From Sulfurimonas sp. (lineage in GTDB: Bacteria; Campylobacterota; Campylobacteria; Campylobacterales; Sulfurimonadaceae), in the NCBI GenBank assembly GCA_021161305.1, contig JAGHAW010000103.1, positions 1 through 6,252 on the forward strand: DNA of 6,252 nt, given 5' to 3'. A program made the position numbers and the translations under genes. The notes under the pieces are model-generated. The model had not been told where the DNA came from, did no database searches, and saw only the letters and a list, made by a program, of their open reading frames with translations. Shown piece by piece: positions 1 to 6,031 of the stretch; position 1 is the first letter of the stretch; each line of letters starts with the position of its first letter.

Positions 1-173
1 ACTCTTTGAAACTCTACATCTTTCATATTTTGTGAAAATCTATAGTCTTTAAAAAGTAAAAATGCATAAGTCAAAAACAACATGAAAAGAGTTATACCAA
101 AAAACATGAAAAGCAATTGCAGTTCTTGAGTTAAAATAGACTTTTTTCTTGGTTTTATATAACTATATTTCAT
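1..173 (-). CDS. Single-pass membrane protein, PilN-like topology (partial, C-terminus off left edge)
   Basis: Only the first 57 residues are visible. They show a short basic N-terminus (KPRKK at residues 7-11), one strongly hydrophobic helix at about residues 18-41, and then a charged segment, which suggests a type II inner-membrane protein with its bulk in the periplasm. The ATG overlaps the stop of the upstream 335-residue gene in an ATGA tetranucleotide (170-173), so the two are almost certainly translated together. A short cytoplasmic tail, one helix and a periplasmic domain, placed directly after a PilM-like protein, is the arrangement of PilN or the membrane part of GspL in type IV pilus and type II secretion systems. 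That role is inferred from position and topology only; there is no sequence motif to confirm it. The reading frame is open to the window edge and the rest cannot be judged. Confidence 0.72.
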   Translation of the reverse strand, partial: MKYSYIKPRKKSILTQELQLLFMFFGITLFMLFLTYAFLLFKDYRFSQNMKDVEFQR

Positions 174-1177
174 TTTAACTCTGCCTTTGCTAACTCACAA
201 ATTTCAGCACCCAAATCCATACTACGAATATATACATTCAAAAACATCTCTTCTTCAAGATAGCGTTTCAAATCACTACTAACACCAATACTATCTGCTA
301 TATATATAGATTCAATAAATTGACTTTTGTATTTAGAATTTTTATAGAAATCATTTATCGAACTTTGAATTAATAAATATCTTTGATAATCTTCGTTAAA
401 ACCATCTACTTCTTTTACAGGCTGACTAATATCGAGACTCTCCTGAAACTCTTCATCAATATCTTTAGCATCAGAAAATTCATCTAAATCTTCAAGTGAA
501 TCTAAATCTTCAATATTACCAAAATCATCTAAGTCTTCAACTTCCATATCATCTAAATCTATCCCATCCTCTACATCTAACTCAATCTCATCTAGTTCAT
601 CATCGTCCATTAAAAGGTCGTTTGAATCTTTATAATGTTCCATGTCAAGATGTTTAGCATATAACAATAGTGAGTTATCAAAAACACTAAGAGTAACAAA
701 GTTGTCTTCTACTAAAATAAACATTGCCACATTACTATCTATTTTATCTCTAAAAAATCTAGCTAAAACAACAAATGAAGAAAAAACAAAGTCAACCCCT
801 GTTTTAGAGTACTCTTTCTCTATAGAATGTATACCCAATTTTGATGTATAAAAAGACCACTTATCCCCATAACACAAATATTTAGAGGAGATTGTATCAC
901 AGTAAGTAGCTATATCTTTAGTTGAGCAGGTTGGTATAGCTCCTTGAGAGAGTGATTTATCTAAAATCGAAATATAATTAAATGGTGTTTCGCTGGTATA
1001 TGCTAGGATAAACTCGCTCATGCTATCGTTTAAACTCGTTGTATTAAAACTTTCTTCTACACTATCAACAACACCATTTTTGTTAACTGTTTCTATGTAA
1101 ACTATACTCTTTGAACGCAGAACAACAATATTAACAAATACTTTGAGATATAAAGATTCAAAAATTTTACCCAACAT
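170..1177 (-). CDS. Hypothetical protein, possible PilM/GspL-like actin-fold domain split by an acidic insert
   Basis: This 335-residue protein has no signal peptide or convincing membrane helix. Residues about 18-180 alternate short beta-strand-like hydrophobic stretches (IVYIETV, FNYISIL, VAMFILV, VTLSVF), as in the first half of PilM/GspL actin-like domains. Residues about 184-249 are an extreme acidic segment, 34 of 66 Asp or Glu with one Lys, built from LEDLD-like units. The last 75 residues return to a folded pattern, with a strand (IESIYIADSIG) then a helix and another strand (LNVYIRSMDL), resembling the closing part of PilM-like proteins. The start codon follows the recombinase stop as TAATG, and the stop overlaps the next ATG, so it is coupled on both sides. 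The downstream neighbour has PilN-like topology, which supports an envelope-machine role. The gene is sound; the PilM relation is a tentative inference and ATP-binding motifs are not clear. Confidence 0.85.
   Translation of the reverse strand: MLGKIFESLYLKVFVNIVVLRSKSIVYIETVNKNGVVDSVEESFNTTSLNDSMSEFILAYTSETPFNYISILDKSLSQGAIPTCSTKDIATYCDTISSKYLCYGDKWSFYTSKLGIHSIEKEYSKTGVDFVFSSFVVLARFFRDKIDSNVAMFILVEDNFVTLSVFDNSLLLYAKHLDMEHYKDSNDLLMDDDELDEIELDVEDGIDLDDMEVEDLDDFGNIEDLDSLEDLDEFSDAKDIDEEFQESLDISQPVKEVDGFNEDYQRYLLIQSSINDFYKNSKYKSQFIESIYIADSIGVSSDLKRYLEEEMFLNVYIRSMDLGAEICELAKAELK
483..540. repeat. Imperfect short repeats encoding the LEDLD acidic tract
   Basis: The 13-base unit TCTAAATCTTCAA (plus strand) occurs at 483-495 and 501-513, with a one-base variant at 528-540 (TCTAAGTCTTCAA) and a shorter copy at 552-560. 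The offsets of 18, 27 and 24 bases are all multiples of three, so the repeats keep the minus-strand reading frame and encode repeated Leu-Glu-Asp-Leu-Asp units. This looks like in-frame expansion within a coding region rather than a separate element. Confidence 0.6.
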
Positions 1178-2034
1178 TACTTACCAATTCCACAAAGCGG
1201 ATGTGCTTTGTTATAATTTTGCTGTTTCAATGCACTACCTAATTTTGTATATATTTGTGTTGTAGCCATAGAAGAATGTCCAAGCAGTTCACTTACATCA
1301 ACTATCGGTGCACCCCTATTGAGCAAGGATGATGCATAAGAGTGGCGAAGCTGATGAGGAGTAACTTTTAAGGCGACTCTCTTAAAGACTTTATTAACGA
1401 TATATCTTAGACTATTTTCGCTTAATCTTTCGCCATTTTGTTCAAAAAGAAATTTTTTTGACAGTGAAGTTGTTAAATATTCATCCATCAACTCTTTTGT
1501 AGAATCCATAAGTGGAATATCTCTATGCTTATTGCCCTTACCTAAAACTCTTATCCATTCCTCTGATATATCTTCAAGTTTTAGTGATGAAAGTTCAGAG
1601 ATACGAAGACCTAAGGTATAAAACATAGTTACAACCGTCTTCTCTTTTAAATTGGCATGTGAGAGTGCTTCCATAATATGCTTATGAGATATTGGTTTGG
1701 GCAGAGTTTTTGCCACTTTGAGACTATCATCCGATTTAAGAACTACTTTTAAACCATTCTCATTTAAAAAACTACAAAATGATCGAATCGCACTGAGTTT
1801 TTTACTAATTGTTTTTGGATTTAAAGATGAAATTTCTATACGATAAGGCATAAGGTTAAAGACTATCTGTCCATTTTGTTCAACTATTTCCACATACATA
1901 AAGGCTTCTTTTATAGACTCATCATAACTTTTTATAGTCAAATCAGAGTAACCTCTCAAGCTCTCAAGAGATTCTAAAAACTCAATTCTATAACTATCTA
2001 TTAACTTTTTCAAGAAGTTTCTCAAAACCATCAT
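1177..2034 (-). CDS. xer: Xer-type tyrosine recombinase (XerC/XerD/XerH family)
   Basis: This 285-residue protein is a site-specific tyrosine recombinase. An N-terminal SAM-like DNA-binding domain (about residues 12-95) is followed by the catalytic domain. All expected active-site residues are visible: R144 in LGLRISEL, K166 in LGKGNKHRDIPL, H227 and R230 in HQLRHSYA, H253 in LLGHSSMATTQIY, and the nucleophile Y262. Length matches chromosomal XerC/XerD (about 300) better than the longer Helicobacter and Campylobacter XerH as I recall it. The likely role is resolving chromosome dimers at a dif-type site near the terminus; an integron or phage integrase is less likely because it sits inside a housekeeping-type operon. 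The start overlaps the upstream gene by 41 bases. Two adjacent ATG codons (2034 and 2031) follow a weak AAGAGA; a TTG at residue 8 is an alternative that would not disturb the domain. Its stop touches the next start (TAATG). Confidence 0.93.
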   Translation of the reverse strand: MMVLRNFLKKLIDSYRIEFLESLESLRGYSDLTIKSYDESIKEAFMYVEIVEQNGQIVFNLMPYRIEISSLNPKTISKKLSAIRSFCSFLNENGLKVVLKSDDSLKVAKTLPKPISHKHIMEALSHANLKEKTVVTMFYTLGLRISELSSLKLEDISEEWIRVLGKGNKHRDIPLMDSTKELMDEYLTTSLSKKFLFEQNGERLSENSLRYIVNKVFKRVALKVTPHQLRHSYASSLLNRGAPIVDVSELLGHSSMATTQIYTKLGSALKQQNYNKAHPLCGIGK

Positions 2035-2449
2035 GATATTTAGATGTCTCTTGCACTAATCCCTCATCCGTTATAACACTTGGTGCGAGTTTTATATATA
2101 AACTATTCATAATCTCACAAATCAGTCTTATCTTTGTCTTATCTGCATCCGAGACAACCTCATGCACCGCTATCTCATTAATATCTTTCATATATTTTTT
2201 AGCATCACTTATATAAGCTTCATACTTTAATGAAGTTTGAGATTGAGCCATAATTGTAGTTGCCATACGATTGTAAATATCCAAACTAAAAGCCTCTTTT
2301 GCCAAAGAGTAAGCCTCTTTATATTTACCAATTTCATAGTAGTATTTTGCTTTTACAGATTTTTCATAAGATGGATTTATTAAAAAATACCCACCCATAA
2401 TTAAAAGTAAAAAGATAGCTATCGCCGGAATTAAAATCTTAGTTTTCAT
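1994..2449 (-). CDS. Membrane-anchored TPR-like protein of unknown function
   Basis: This 151-residue protein starts with a hydrophobic helix at about residues 4-24 preceded by two Lys, which would act as a signal anchor holding it in the inner membrane with the rest in the periplasm. No lipobox Cys is present. Residues about 30-60 have the helix pair AKYYYEIGKYKEAYSLAKEA, close to a tetratricopeptide repeat (Gly-x-Tyr-x-x-Ala spacing), and the remainder is predicted helical. TPR modules usually bind other proteins, so a scaffold or assembly role in the envelope is plausible, but no family is recognised. The ATG at 2449 overlaps the lpxJ stop by 11 bases and is preceded by a strong AGAGGAGA at 2461-2468, spaced 11 bases away. 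Its own 3' end overlaps the recombinase start by 41 bases. Confidence 0.85.
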   Translation of the reverse strand: MKTKILIPAIAIFLLLIMGGYFLINPSYEKSVKAKYYYEIGKYKEAYSLAKEAFSLDIYNRMATTIMAQSQTSLKYEAYISDAKKYMKDINEIAVHEVVSDADKTKIRLICEIMNSLYIKLAPSVITDEGLVQETSKYHDGFEKLLEKVNR

Positions 2450-3065
2450 GTTTAAGCAGTTCTCCTCTGATTAAAGTTCGTGCCTCTTCTAGTTCCATAC
2501 CGCCAACATCAATCAAAGATGATGAGTAGTAATGCAAGACCCCAAATGGTTTAGGAATAGTAAACCTATCCCAAGAGTTCAATTGCCAATATTTAGTAGG
2601 CTTTATCTCAACTAAAACTATTTTAGCTTTAGTTTTTTGTGCCATTACTATTATGCCGTCTGCCACTTTATGCCTTGGTCCCTTTGGTCCATCTGGCGTT
2701 ATTCCTATATCATAACCCTCTTTAATAGTTTTAATACCTTGGATTAAGACTCTCGCAGCATTTCTGTTACTTGAACCAGCTAGAGTACCCAAACCAAAAT
2801 ATTTTATAGTTTTGGAGATCAACTCTCCATCAAAATGACTTGAGATAAGAACCTTGGCATGTGGAGTTTTTCTATAATGAGAGTAGAGATACGGAAGCAT
2901 AAGAAGCTCTCCATGCCAACAAGCAAAGATAGTTGGCTCTTCCCCTATAGACTCTGTGGAGTGAAACTCTTTTTTATTGGTAAAATATAAAAACCTAATC
3001 ACAAGTGAACCTATAAAAGGAACTAAGATTAGGGCTAAAGAGCGAAGAACTTTTTTAAGCAACAA
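2439..3065 (-). CDS. lpxJ: Lipid A late acyltransferase LpxJ (DUF374 / LPLAT family)
   Basis: This is a DUF374 acyltransferase of about 207 residues, the usual size. It has an N-terminal membrane helix (about residues 8-28), the catalytic-type WHGE motif (residues 50-53), the GSSNR block (97-101) and the signature TPDGPKGPR (123-131). In Helicobacter pylori the family member beside miaB (Jhp0255, equivalent to HP0270 as I recall) is LpxJ, which adds a secondary acyl chain at the 3' position of lipid A with looser substrate needs than LpxL or LpxM. The position after miaB here supports the same identity, acting on the inner-membrane cytoplasmic face. There is no ATG before residue 47, so initiation must be at TTG. 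Two adjacent TTG codons lie at 3065 and 3062; the GGGGA at 3068-3072 is better spaced for the second. The start lies within the end of miaB, so it is translationally coupled. Confidence 0.9.
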   Translation of the reverse strand: MLLKKVLRSLALILVPFIGSLVIRFLYFTNKKEFHSTESIGEEPTIFACWHGELLMLPYLYSHYRKTPHAKVLISSHFDGELISKTIKYFGLGTLAGSSNRNAARVLIQGIKTIKEGYDIGITPDGPKGPRHKVADGIIVMAQKTKAKIVLVEIKPTKYWQLNSWDRFTIPKPFGVLHYYSSSLIDVGGMELEEARTLIRGELLKHEN

Positions 3066-4356
3066 TTTCCCCAGTTAAAATAGTCCTTCCGATAGAAGTT
3101 ATTTTAACATCTCTAAACTCACCTAAAAGCTCATCAGAACCTTTGACTTTTATAACGAAATTGTTATCACTTCTACCTGAAACAAAATGATTTGGAAGCA
3201 ACTCTTCAAAGTAGACACTATAAACTTTATCTAGTTGTGTAGCATTTTTTTCATCAAGAATTTGAGTGTGAAAGGATTGAAGATGAGTAAGTCTAGCCGA
3301 TGCTACTTCCGGATCAACAACATTTGTAAAATGTTGAGCTTCAGTATGTGGACGAGGAGAGTACTTAAATGAGAAAATCTGATCAAACCTTACTTTTTTC
3401 AGAACATCTAAAGTATCTTCAAAATCCTCATCACTCTCACCAGGGAAAGCTACAATAATATCCGTAGAAATAGTAACCTCTGGACATACCTTTCTAAGCT
3501 TCTCTACACGATTTAAAAACCACTCTTTTGAATAGCCTCTCTTCATATCTTTTAAAACTTTAGTAGAACCACTTTGAAGAGGCATATGCATCGCTTTACA
3601 AATTTTAGGATTTGTTGCAAACTCTTCTATAAACTCATCATCCATATAAAAAGGATGTGGAGATGTAAAACGGATTCTCTGTAAACCCTCTATCTTACTA
3701 AGTCTTTTGAGCAACTCTGCAAAGTTAATTTTCTCATGTTCACCTGAAAAACGGCGACCATAATTGTTTACATTTTGACCTAAAAGAAAAATCTCTTTTG
3801 CCCCTGCGTCTACTGCTCTTTGTGCCTCATTGTATATAAGTCTATCTGGAATGGAAACTTCATCACCACGAGTTTTTGGAACTATACAGTAGGTACAACT
3901 CTTATCACAACCTATGGAAATATTGATAAAGGCTTTTAGAGTGGATGTACGAAAATCTTTAAAAGCAAATTCACTCTCATCATAATTTATATCTATCTCA
4001 ACGGCTCTGTCTTTGTGCAAAACTTCTGTGATTTTTGATACATTTCTAGCACCTAAAACAAAGTTTACATAGGGTGCTCTTTTTATGATATCTCTACCCA
4101 AATGCGAAGCCGTACAACCACAAACACCTATCTTTGCACTTGGTTTTTTCTTTTTGTTAAAGATACCTAGTTCTGAAAAAAGTTTAGAAACAGGCTTCTC
4201 TCTAACTGAGCATGTATTTATGAGTATCAAGTCGGCATCTCTAAAATCTTTAACTACCTCATAACCCTCTTTTTCAGTCAACTCAGCAATCATATGCTCA
4301 GTATCACGAGAGTTCATAGCACAACCCAAAGTCTCAATAAAGAGTTTTTTACTCAT
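3055..4356 (-). CDS. miaB: tRNA-2-methylthio-N6-dimethylallyladenosine synthase MiaB
   Basis: This 433-residue enzyme is a radical-SAM methylthiotransferase that converts i6A37 to ms2i6A37 in tRNAs reading UNN codons. The N-terminal domain (to about residue 110) supplies three cluster ligands, C12 ([11 protein letters not shown]), C49 (NTCSVREKP) and C81 (GCTAS). The radical-SAM domain has C150, C154 and C157 in [12 protein letters not shown] for the second 4Fe-4S cluster and SAM. A TRAM domain for tRNA binding fills roughly the last 65 residues. The MNSRDTE and [14 protein letters not shown] blocks place it in MiaB rather than RimO or MtaB. I chose the ATG at 4356, which has GAG nine bases upstream; an in-frame TTG six bases earlier (4362) lies too close to that site. 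Substrate i6A is made by MiaA, encoded elsewhere. It begins 11 bases after the HP0268-like gene. Confidence 0.96.
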   Translation of the reverse strand: MSKKLFIETLGCAMNSRDTEHMIAELTEKEGYEVVKDFRDADLILINTCSVREKPVSKLFSELGIFNKKKKPSAKIGVCGCTASHLGRDIIKRAPYVNFVLGARNVSKITEVLHKDRAVEIDINYDESEFAFKDFRTSTLKAFINISIGCDKSCTYCIVPKTRGDEVSIPDRLIYNEAQRAVDAGAKEIFLLGQNVNNYGRRFSGEHEKINFAELLKRLSKIEGLQRIRFTSPHPFYMDDEFIEEFATNPKICKAMHMPLQSGSTKVLKDMKRGYSKEWFLNRVEKLRKVCPEVTISTDIIVAFPGESDEDFEDTLDVLKKVRFDQIFSFKYSPRPHTEAQHFTNVVDPEVASARLTHLQSFHTQILDEKNATQLDKVYSVYFEELLPNHFVSGRSDNNFVIKVKGSDELLGEFRDVKITSIGRTILTGEIVA

Positions 4357-4367
4357 TCGCAATTGCT

Positions 4368-4613
4368 CTAATTTATGATGTGAACTTGGTACATATACTC
4401 ATTATCAGAGAGTCCAAACTTAACTTCACTCATATAAAAACTTTTCCCTTTTGCTTCAAAATAATCCTGAAGTTCAAGCAGATCTTTATGAGAGTTCTCT
4501 CTATCAAAATAAAAAATTACACTATCTTCTTTCTCAATACTAGCTTCGATTTTAGCTAAATCAGCCTTCTTTGGTTTACTATCAACTTCTGTTCTTGCAA
4601 ATTTTAAATCCAT
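4368..4613 (-). CDS. HP0268-family small nuclease
   Basis: This 81-residue protein closely follows Helicobacter pylori HP0268 as I recall it, with the shared blocks [27 protein letters not shown] and the C-terminal Y-HII. HP0268 was reported to have an Smr-like fold with DNA-nicking and ribonuclease activity; Asp50, reported as important there, lines up with D50 here, though the alignment rests on memory. The biological role is unknown. The frame is open upstream to an ATG that would give 98 residues, but homologous sequence begins at MDLKFAR, and AAGGAA at 4621-4626 stands seven bases before the ATG at 4613, so I use that start. It is the first gene of the leftward operon, ahead of miaB, and the miaB-adjacent placement is kept in Helicobacter and Campylobacter. 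No signal peptide is present, so it is cytoplasmic. Confidence 0.92.
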   Translation of the reverse strand: MDLKFARTEVDSKPKKADLAKIEASIEKEDSVIFYFDRENSHKDLLELQDYFEAKGKSFYMSEVKFGLSDNEYMYQVHIIN

Positions 4614-4620
4614 TATATAT

Positions 4621-4626
4621 TTCCTT
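4621..4626 (-). promoter_or_regulatory. Shine-Dalgarno site of the HP0268-like gene
   Basis: AAGGAA on the minus strand, seven bases before the ATG at 4613. It decides between that start and a longer reading that begins at 4664. Confidence 0.75.
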
Positions 4627-4650
4627 GATTTTTTTTCATAAAAGTATTGC

Positions 4651-4656
4651 ATTATA
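4651..4656 (-). promoter_or_regulatory. Probable -10 element of the leftward operon
   Basis: A perfect TATAAT on the minus strand inside GTATATAATG, with T-rich sequence upstream and no good -35, which is normal for sigma-70 promoters in Campylobacterota. Transcription would begin near 4644, giving a leader of about 30 bases before the HP0268-like ATG. It would serve the whole seven-gene run. Confidence 0.6.
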
Positions 4657-4688
4657 TACAACAACTACTAAAAATCGCATTAAAGATG

Positions 4689-4711
4689 TTTTTATAGAAT
4701 TTTGCTATAAT
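4689..4711 (+). promoter_or_regulatory. nusA promoter
   Basis: A perfect TATAAT at 4706-4711 is preceded by TTTTGC, and there is a T-rich block at 4689-4694. This matches the Campylobacter-type sigma-70 consensus, where a T-tract replaces a conserved -35. Transcription would start near 4718, leaving a leader of about 65 bases. The -10 boxes of the two divergent promoters are about 50 bases apart, so binding at one could affect the other. Confidence 0.75.
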
Positions 4712-4770
4712 GTCATACTTCATAAGAAATCTCCCAATTATTATATTTATTTTTTGTGAAACAACCCTTT

Positions 4771-4777
4771 AAAAGGA
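4771..4777 (+). promoter_or_regulatory. nusA ribosome binding site
   Basis: AAAAGGA lies seven bases before the ATG at 4785 and fixes the start of nusA. Confidence 0.75.
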
Positions 4778-4784
4778 CACTGAT

Positions 4785-5921
4785 ATGGAAAAAATTTTAG
4801 ATATTGTTGATGCAATTGCACATGAAAAAGGTCTTGAACCTGAAAAAGTAACAGAAGCTTTAAAAACAGCATTTGTCCAAACTGCAAAGAGAGTAATTAA
4901 TCATAAATTTGCTTTTGAAGCAACTATTGATGAAGAGAAGAAAAGCATTGAAATAGTTCAGACAATTACTGTTGTTGCTGATGATGATGAAAAACTATTA
5001 GATGAAGAAATAGCACCAGCTTTTATATCTCTAACTGATGCAAGAGAGTATGATGACCAAGTGGAACTTGAAGACCAACTACAAATCCCTCACAGCCTAA
5101 ATGATTATGGAAGAACTGGTGCTTCATCGCTTCATAGAGAGATAGAATTTCACATCCAAAGACTTGTAGAAGATGAACTTTTTAACAAATATAAATCAAA
5201 AATCGGAACACTCGTTTCAGGTCGTGTAATTAGAGTTGATTCTAAAAACTCTACATATATAGAAATTGATGAAATTCGTGCTGTACTTCCTATGAAAAGC
5301 CGTATAAAAGGTGAATTTTTCAATGTTGGCGACCATATAAAAGCGGTTGTAAGACGCGTAAATATGGATAAAGAAAACGGTATCCAAATCGAACTTTCTC
5401 GTACAAGTCCAAAATTTCTAGAAGAGCTTTTAGCTTTGGAGGTTCCAGAGATTGCAGATGGTGCCGTAATCGTTGAAAAATCAGCTAGAATCCCTGGGGA
5501 AAGAGCTAAAATAGCACTTATCTCAACTCATCCACAAGTTGATGCTGTTGGTGCTACAGTTGGTGTCAAAGGTGTTCGTATAAATGCTGTTTCAGAAGAA
5601 CTTATTGGTGAAAATATTGACTGTATTGAGTATACACCAATACCTGAACTTTTTGTCTCAAGAGTTATGTCTCCTGCAATTATCTCTCATGTCGAGATAG
5701 TAAAAAATGAAGATGGTGAAAATGAAAAAGCCATTGTAACCCTACCAGGTGACCAAAAATCAAAAGCTATCGGTAAAAGCGGTATAAATATCCGTCTGGC
5801 ATCTATGCTAACAGGAATGCAGATAGAACTTGTAGAAACAGACGAAACAACAGATGAATCAACTGGTGAAATCCAAGAAGCTAAAGATGGTGTTGATGCG
5901 TTAGAGGCGTTGTTTAACTAA
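4785..5921 (+). CDS. nusA: Transcription termination/antitermination factor NusA
   Basis: NusA binds RNA polymerase and nascent RNA, promoting pausing and intrinsic termination and forming rRNA antitermination complexes. In this 378-residue protein the N-terminal polymerase-binding domain covers about residues 1-135, an S1 RNA-binding domain about 138-205 (IGTLVSGRVIRVD), KH1 about 206-283 with its loop in VGVKGVRI, and KH2 about 285-350 with the GxxG loop G330-K-S-G333. The two acidic repeats that extend E. coli NusA to 495 residues are absent; a short acidic tail (residues 351-378) ends the protein. This shorter form is usual outside gammaproteobacteria. The gene has its own promoter and ribosome site. 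It is not flanked by rimP or infB as in the common rimP-nusA-infB operon; in Campylobacter jejuni too it sits beside the HP0268-type gene and miaB. Confidence 0.97.
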   Translation: MEKILDIVDAIAHEKGLEPEKVTEALKTAFVQTAKRVINHKFAFEATIDEEKKSIEIVQTITVVADDDEKLLDEEIAPAFISLTDAREYDDQVELEDQLQIPHSLNDYGRTGASSLHREIEFHIQRLVEDELFNKYKSKIGTLVSGRVIRVDSKNSTYIEIDEIRAVLPMKSRIKGEFFNVGDHIKAVVRRVNMDKENGIQIELSRTSPKFLEELLALEVPEIADGAVIVEKSARIPGERAKIALISTHPQVDAVGATVGVKGVRINAVSEELIGENIDCIEYTPIPELFVSRVMSPAIISHVEIVKNEDGENEKAIVTLPGDQKSKAIGKSGINIRLASMLTGMQIELVETDETTDESTGEIQEAKDGVDALEALFN

Positions 5922-5945
5922 TCAACCTCTTTTCATATACGGATT

Positions 5946-5954
5946 CCCCCCCCC
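5946..5954. repeat. Run of nine C
   Basis: A homopolymer of nine C lies between nusA and the toxin gene in an otherwise AT-rich region. Such tracts slip during replication in Campylobacterota and often drive phase variation when in genes or promoters. This one is intergenic, 24 bases after the nusA stop and immediately before the palindrome, so it may instead be part of that repeat element. Confidence 0.7.
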
Positions 5955-5955
5955 T

Positions 5956-5980
5956 AGTTCCCAAGTTTTACTTGGGAATT
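5956..5980. repeat. Perfect palindromic hairpin (possible dispersed repeat or weak terminator)
   Basis: The arms TTCCCAAG (5958-5965) and CTTGGGAA (5971-5978) are perfect reverse complements around a five-base loop TTTTA, and a G-U and an A-T pair can extend the stem to ten. The stem lies 36 bases after the nusA stop, where a terminator would be expected. However, no T-run follows on either strand (ATTCATACATTAC on the plus side), so a classical intrinsic terminator is doubtful. Hairpins of the TTCCCAAG...CTTGGGAA type occur as dispersed repeats in diverse bacteria, to my recollection, which makes a mobile or REP-like palindrome the main alternative. Confidence 0.65.
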
Positions 5981-5996
5981 CATACATTACTTTCTA

Positions 5997-6025
5997 TTGA
6001 CTTTGTAACTAAAAAATGATACCAT
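5997..6025 (+). promoter_or_regulatory. Possible hicA promoter
   Basis: TTGACT at 5997-6002 is a good -35, and TACCAT at 6020-6025 sits 17 bases later as a weak -10. Transcription would then begin at or next to the ATG at 6032, giving a leaderless message, which agrees with the absence of a Shine-Dalgarno sequence. The match is modest. Confidence 0.35.
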
Positions 6026-6031
6026 TATATT

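Noticed and set aside
642..851. Plus-strand open frame of 69 codons
   Set aside because: It lies wholly antisense within the 335-residue gene, has no ribosome site, and its translation shows no recognisable feature.
1214..1220. Plus-strand TATAAT-like sequence inside the recombinase gene
   Set aside because: Such boxes are frequent in AT-rich coding sequence, and no gene or start follows it on that strand.
4614..4664. N-terminal extension of the HP0268-like protein by 17 residues
   Set aside because: The extension covers the -10 and Shine-Dalgarno of that gene, and family similarity begins at MDLKFAR.
4571..4759. Plus-strand open frame of 62 codons
   Set aside because: It runs across the start of the HP0268-like gene and both divergent promoters, including the nusA -10 box, and has no ribosome site.
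4767..4777. Short inverted repeat CCTTT/AAAGG over the nusA ribosome site
   Set aside because: The loop would be a single base, so only about three pairs could form; not a credible regulatory hairpin.
5956..5980. Calling the hairpin a confident rho-independent terminator of nusA
   Set aside because: No T-run follows the stem on either strand, so it is listed as a palindromic repeat with terminator as an alternative.
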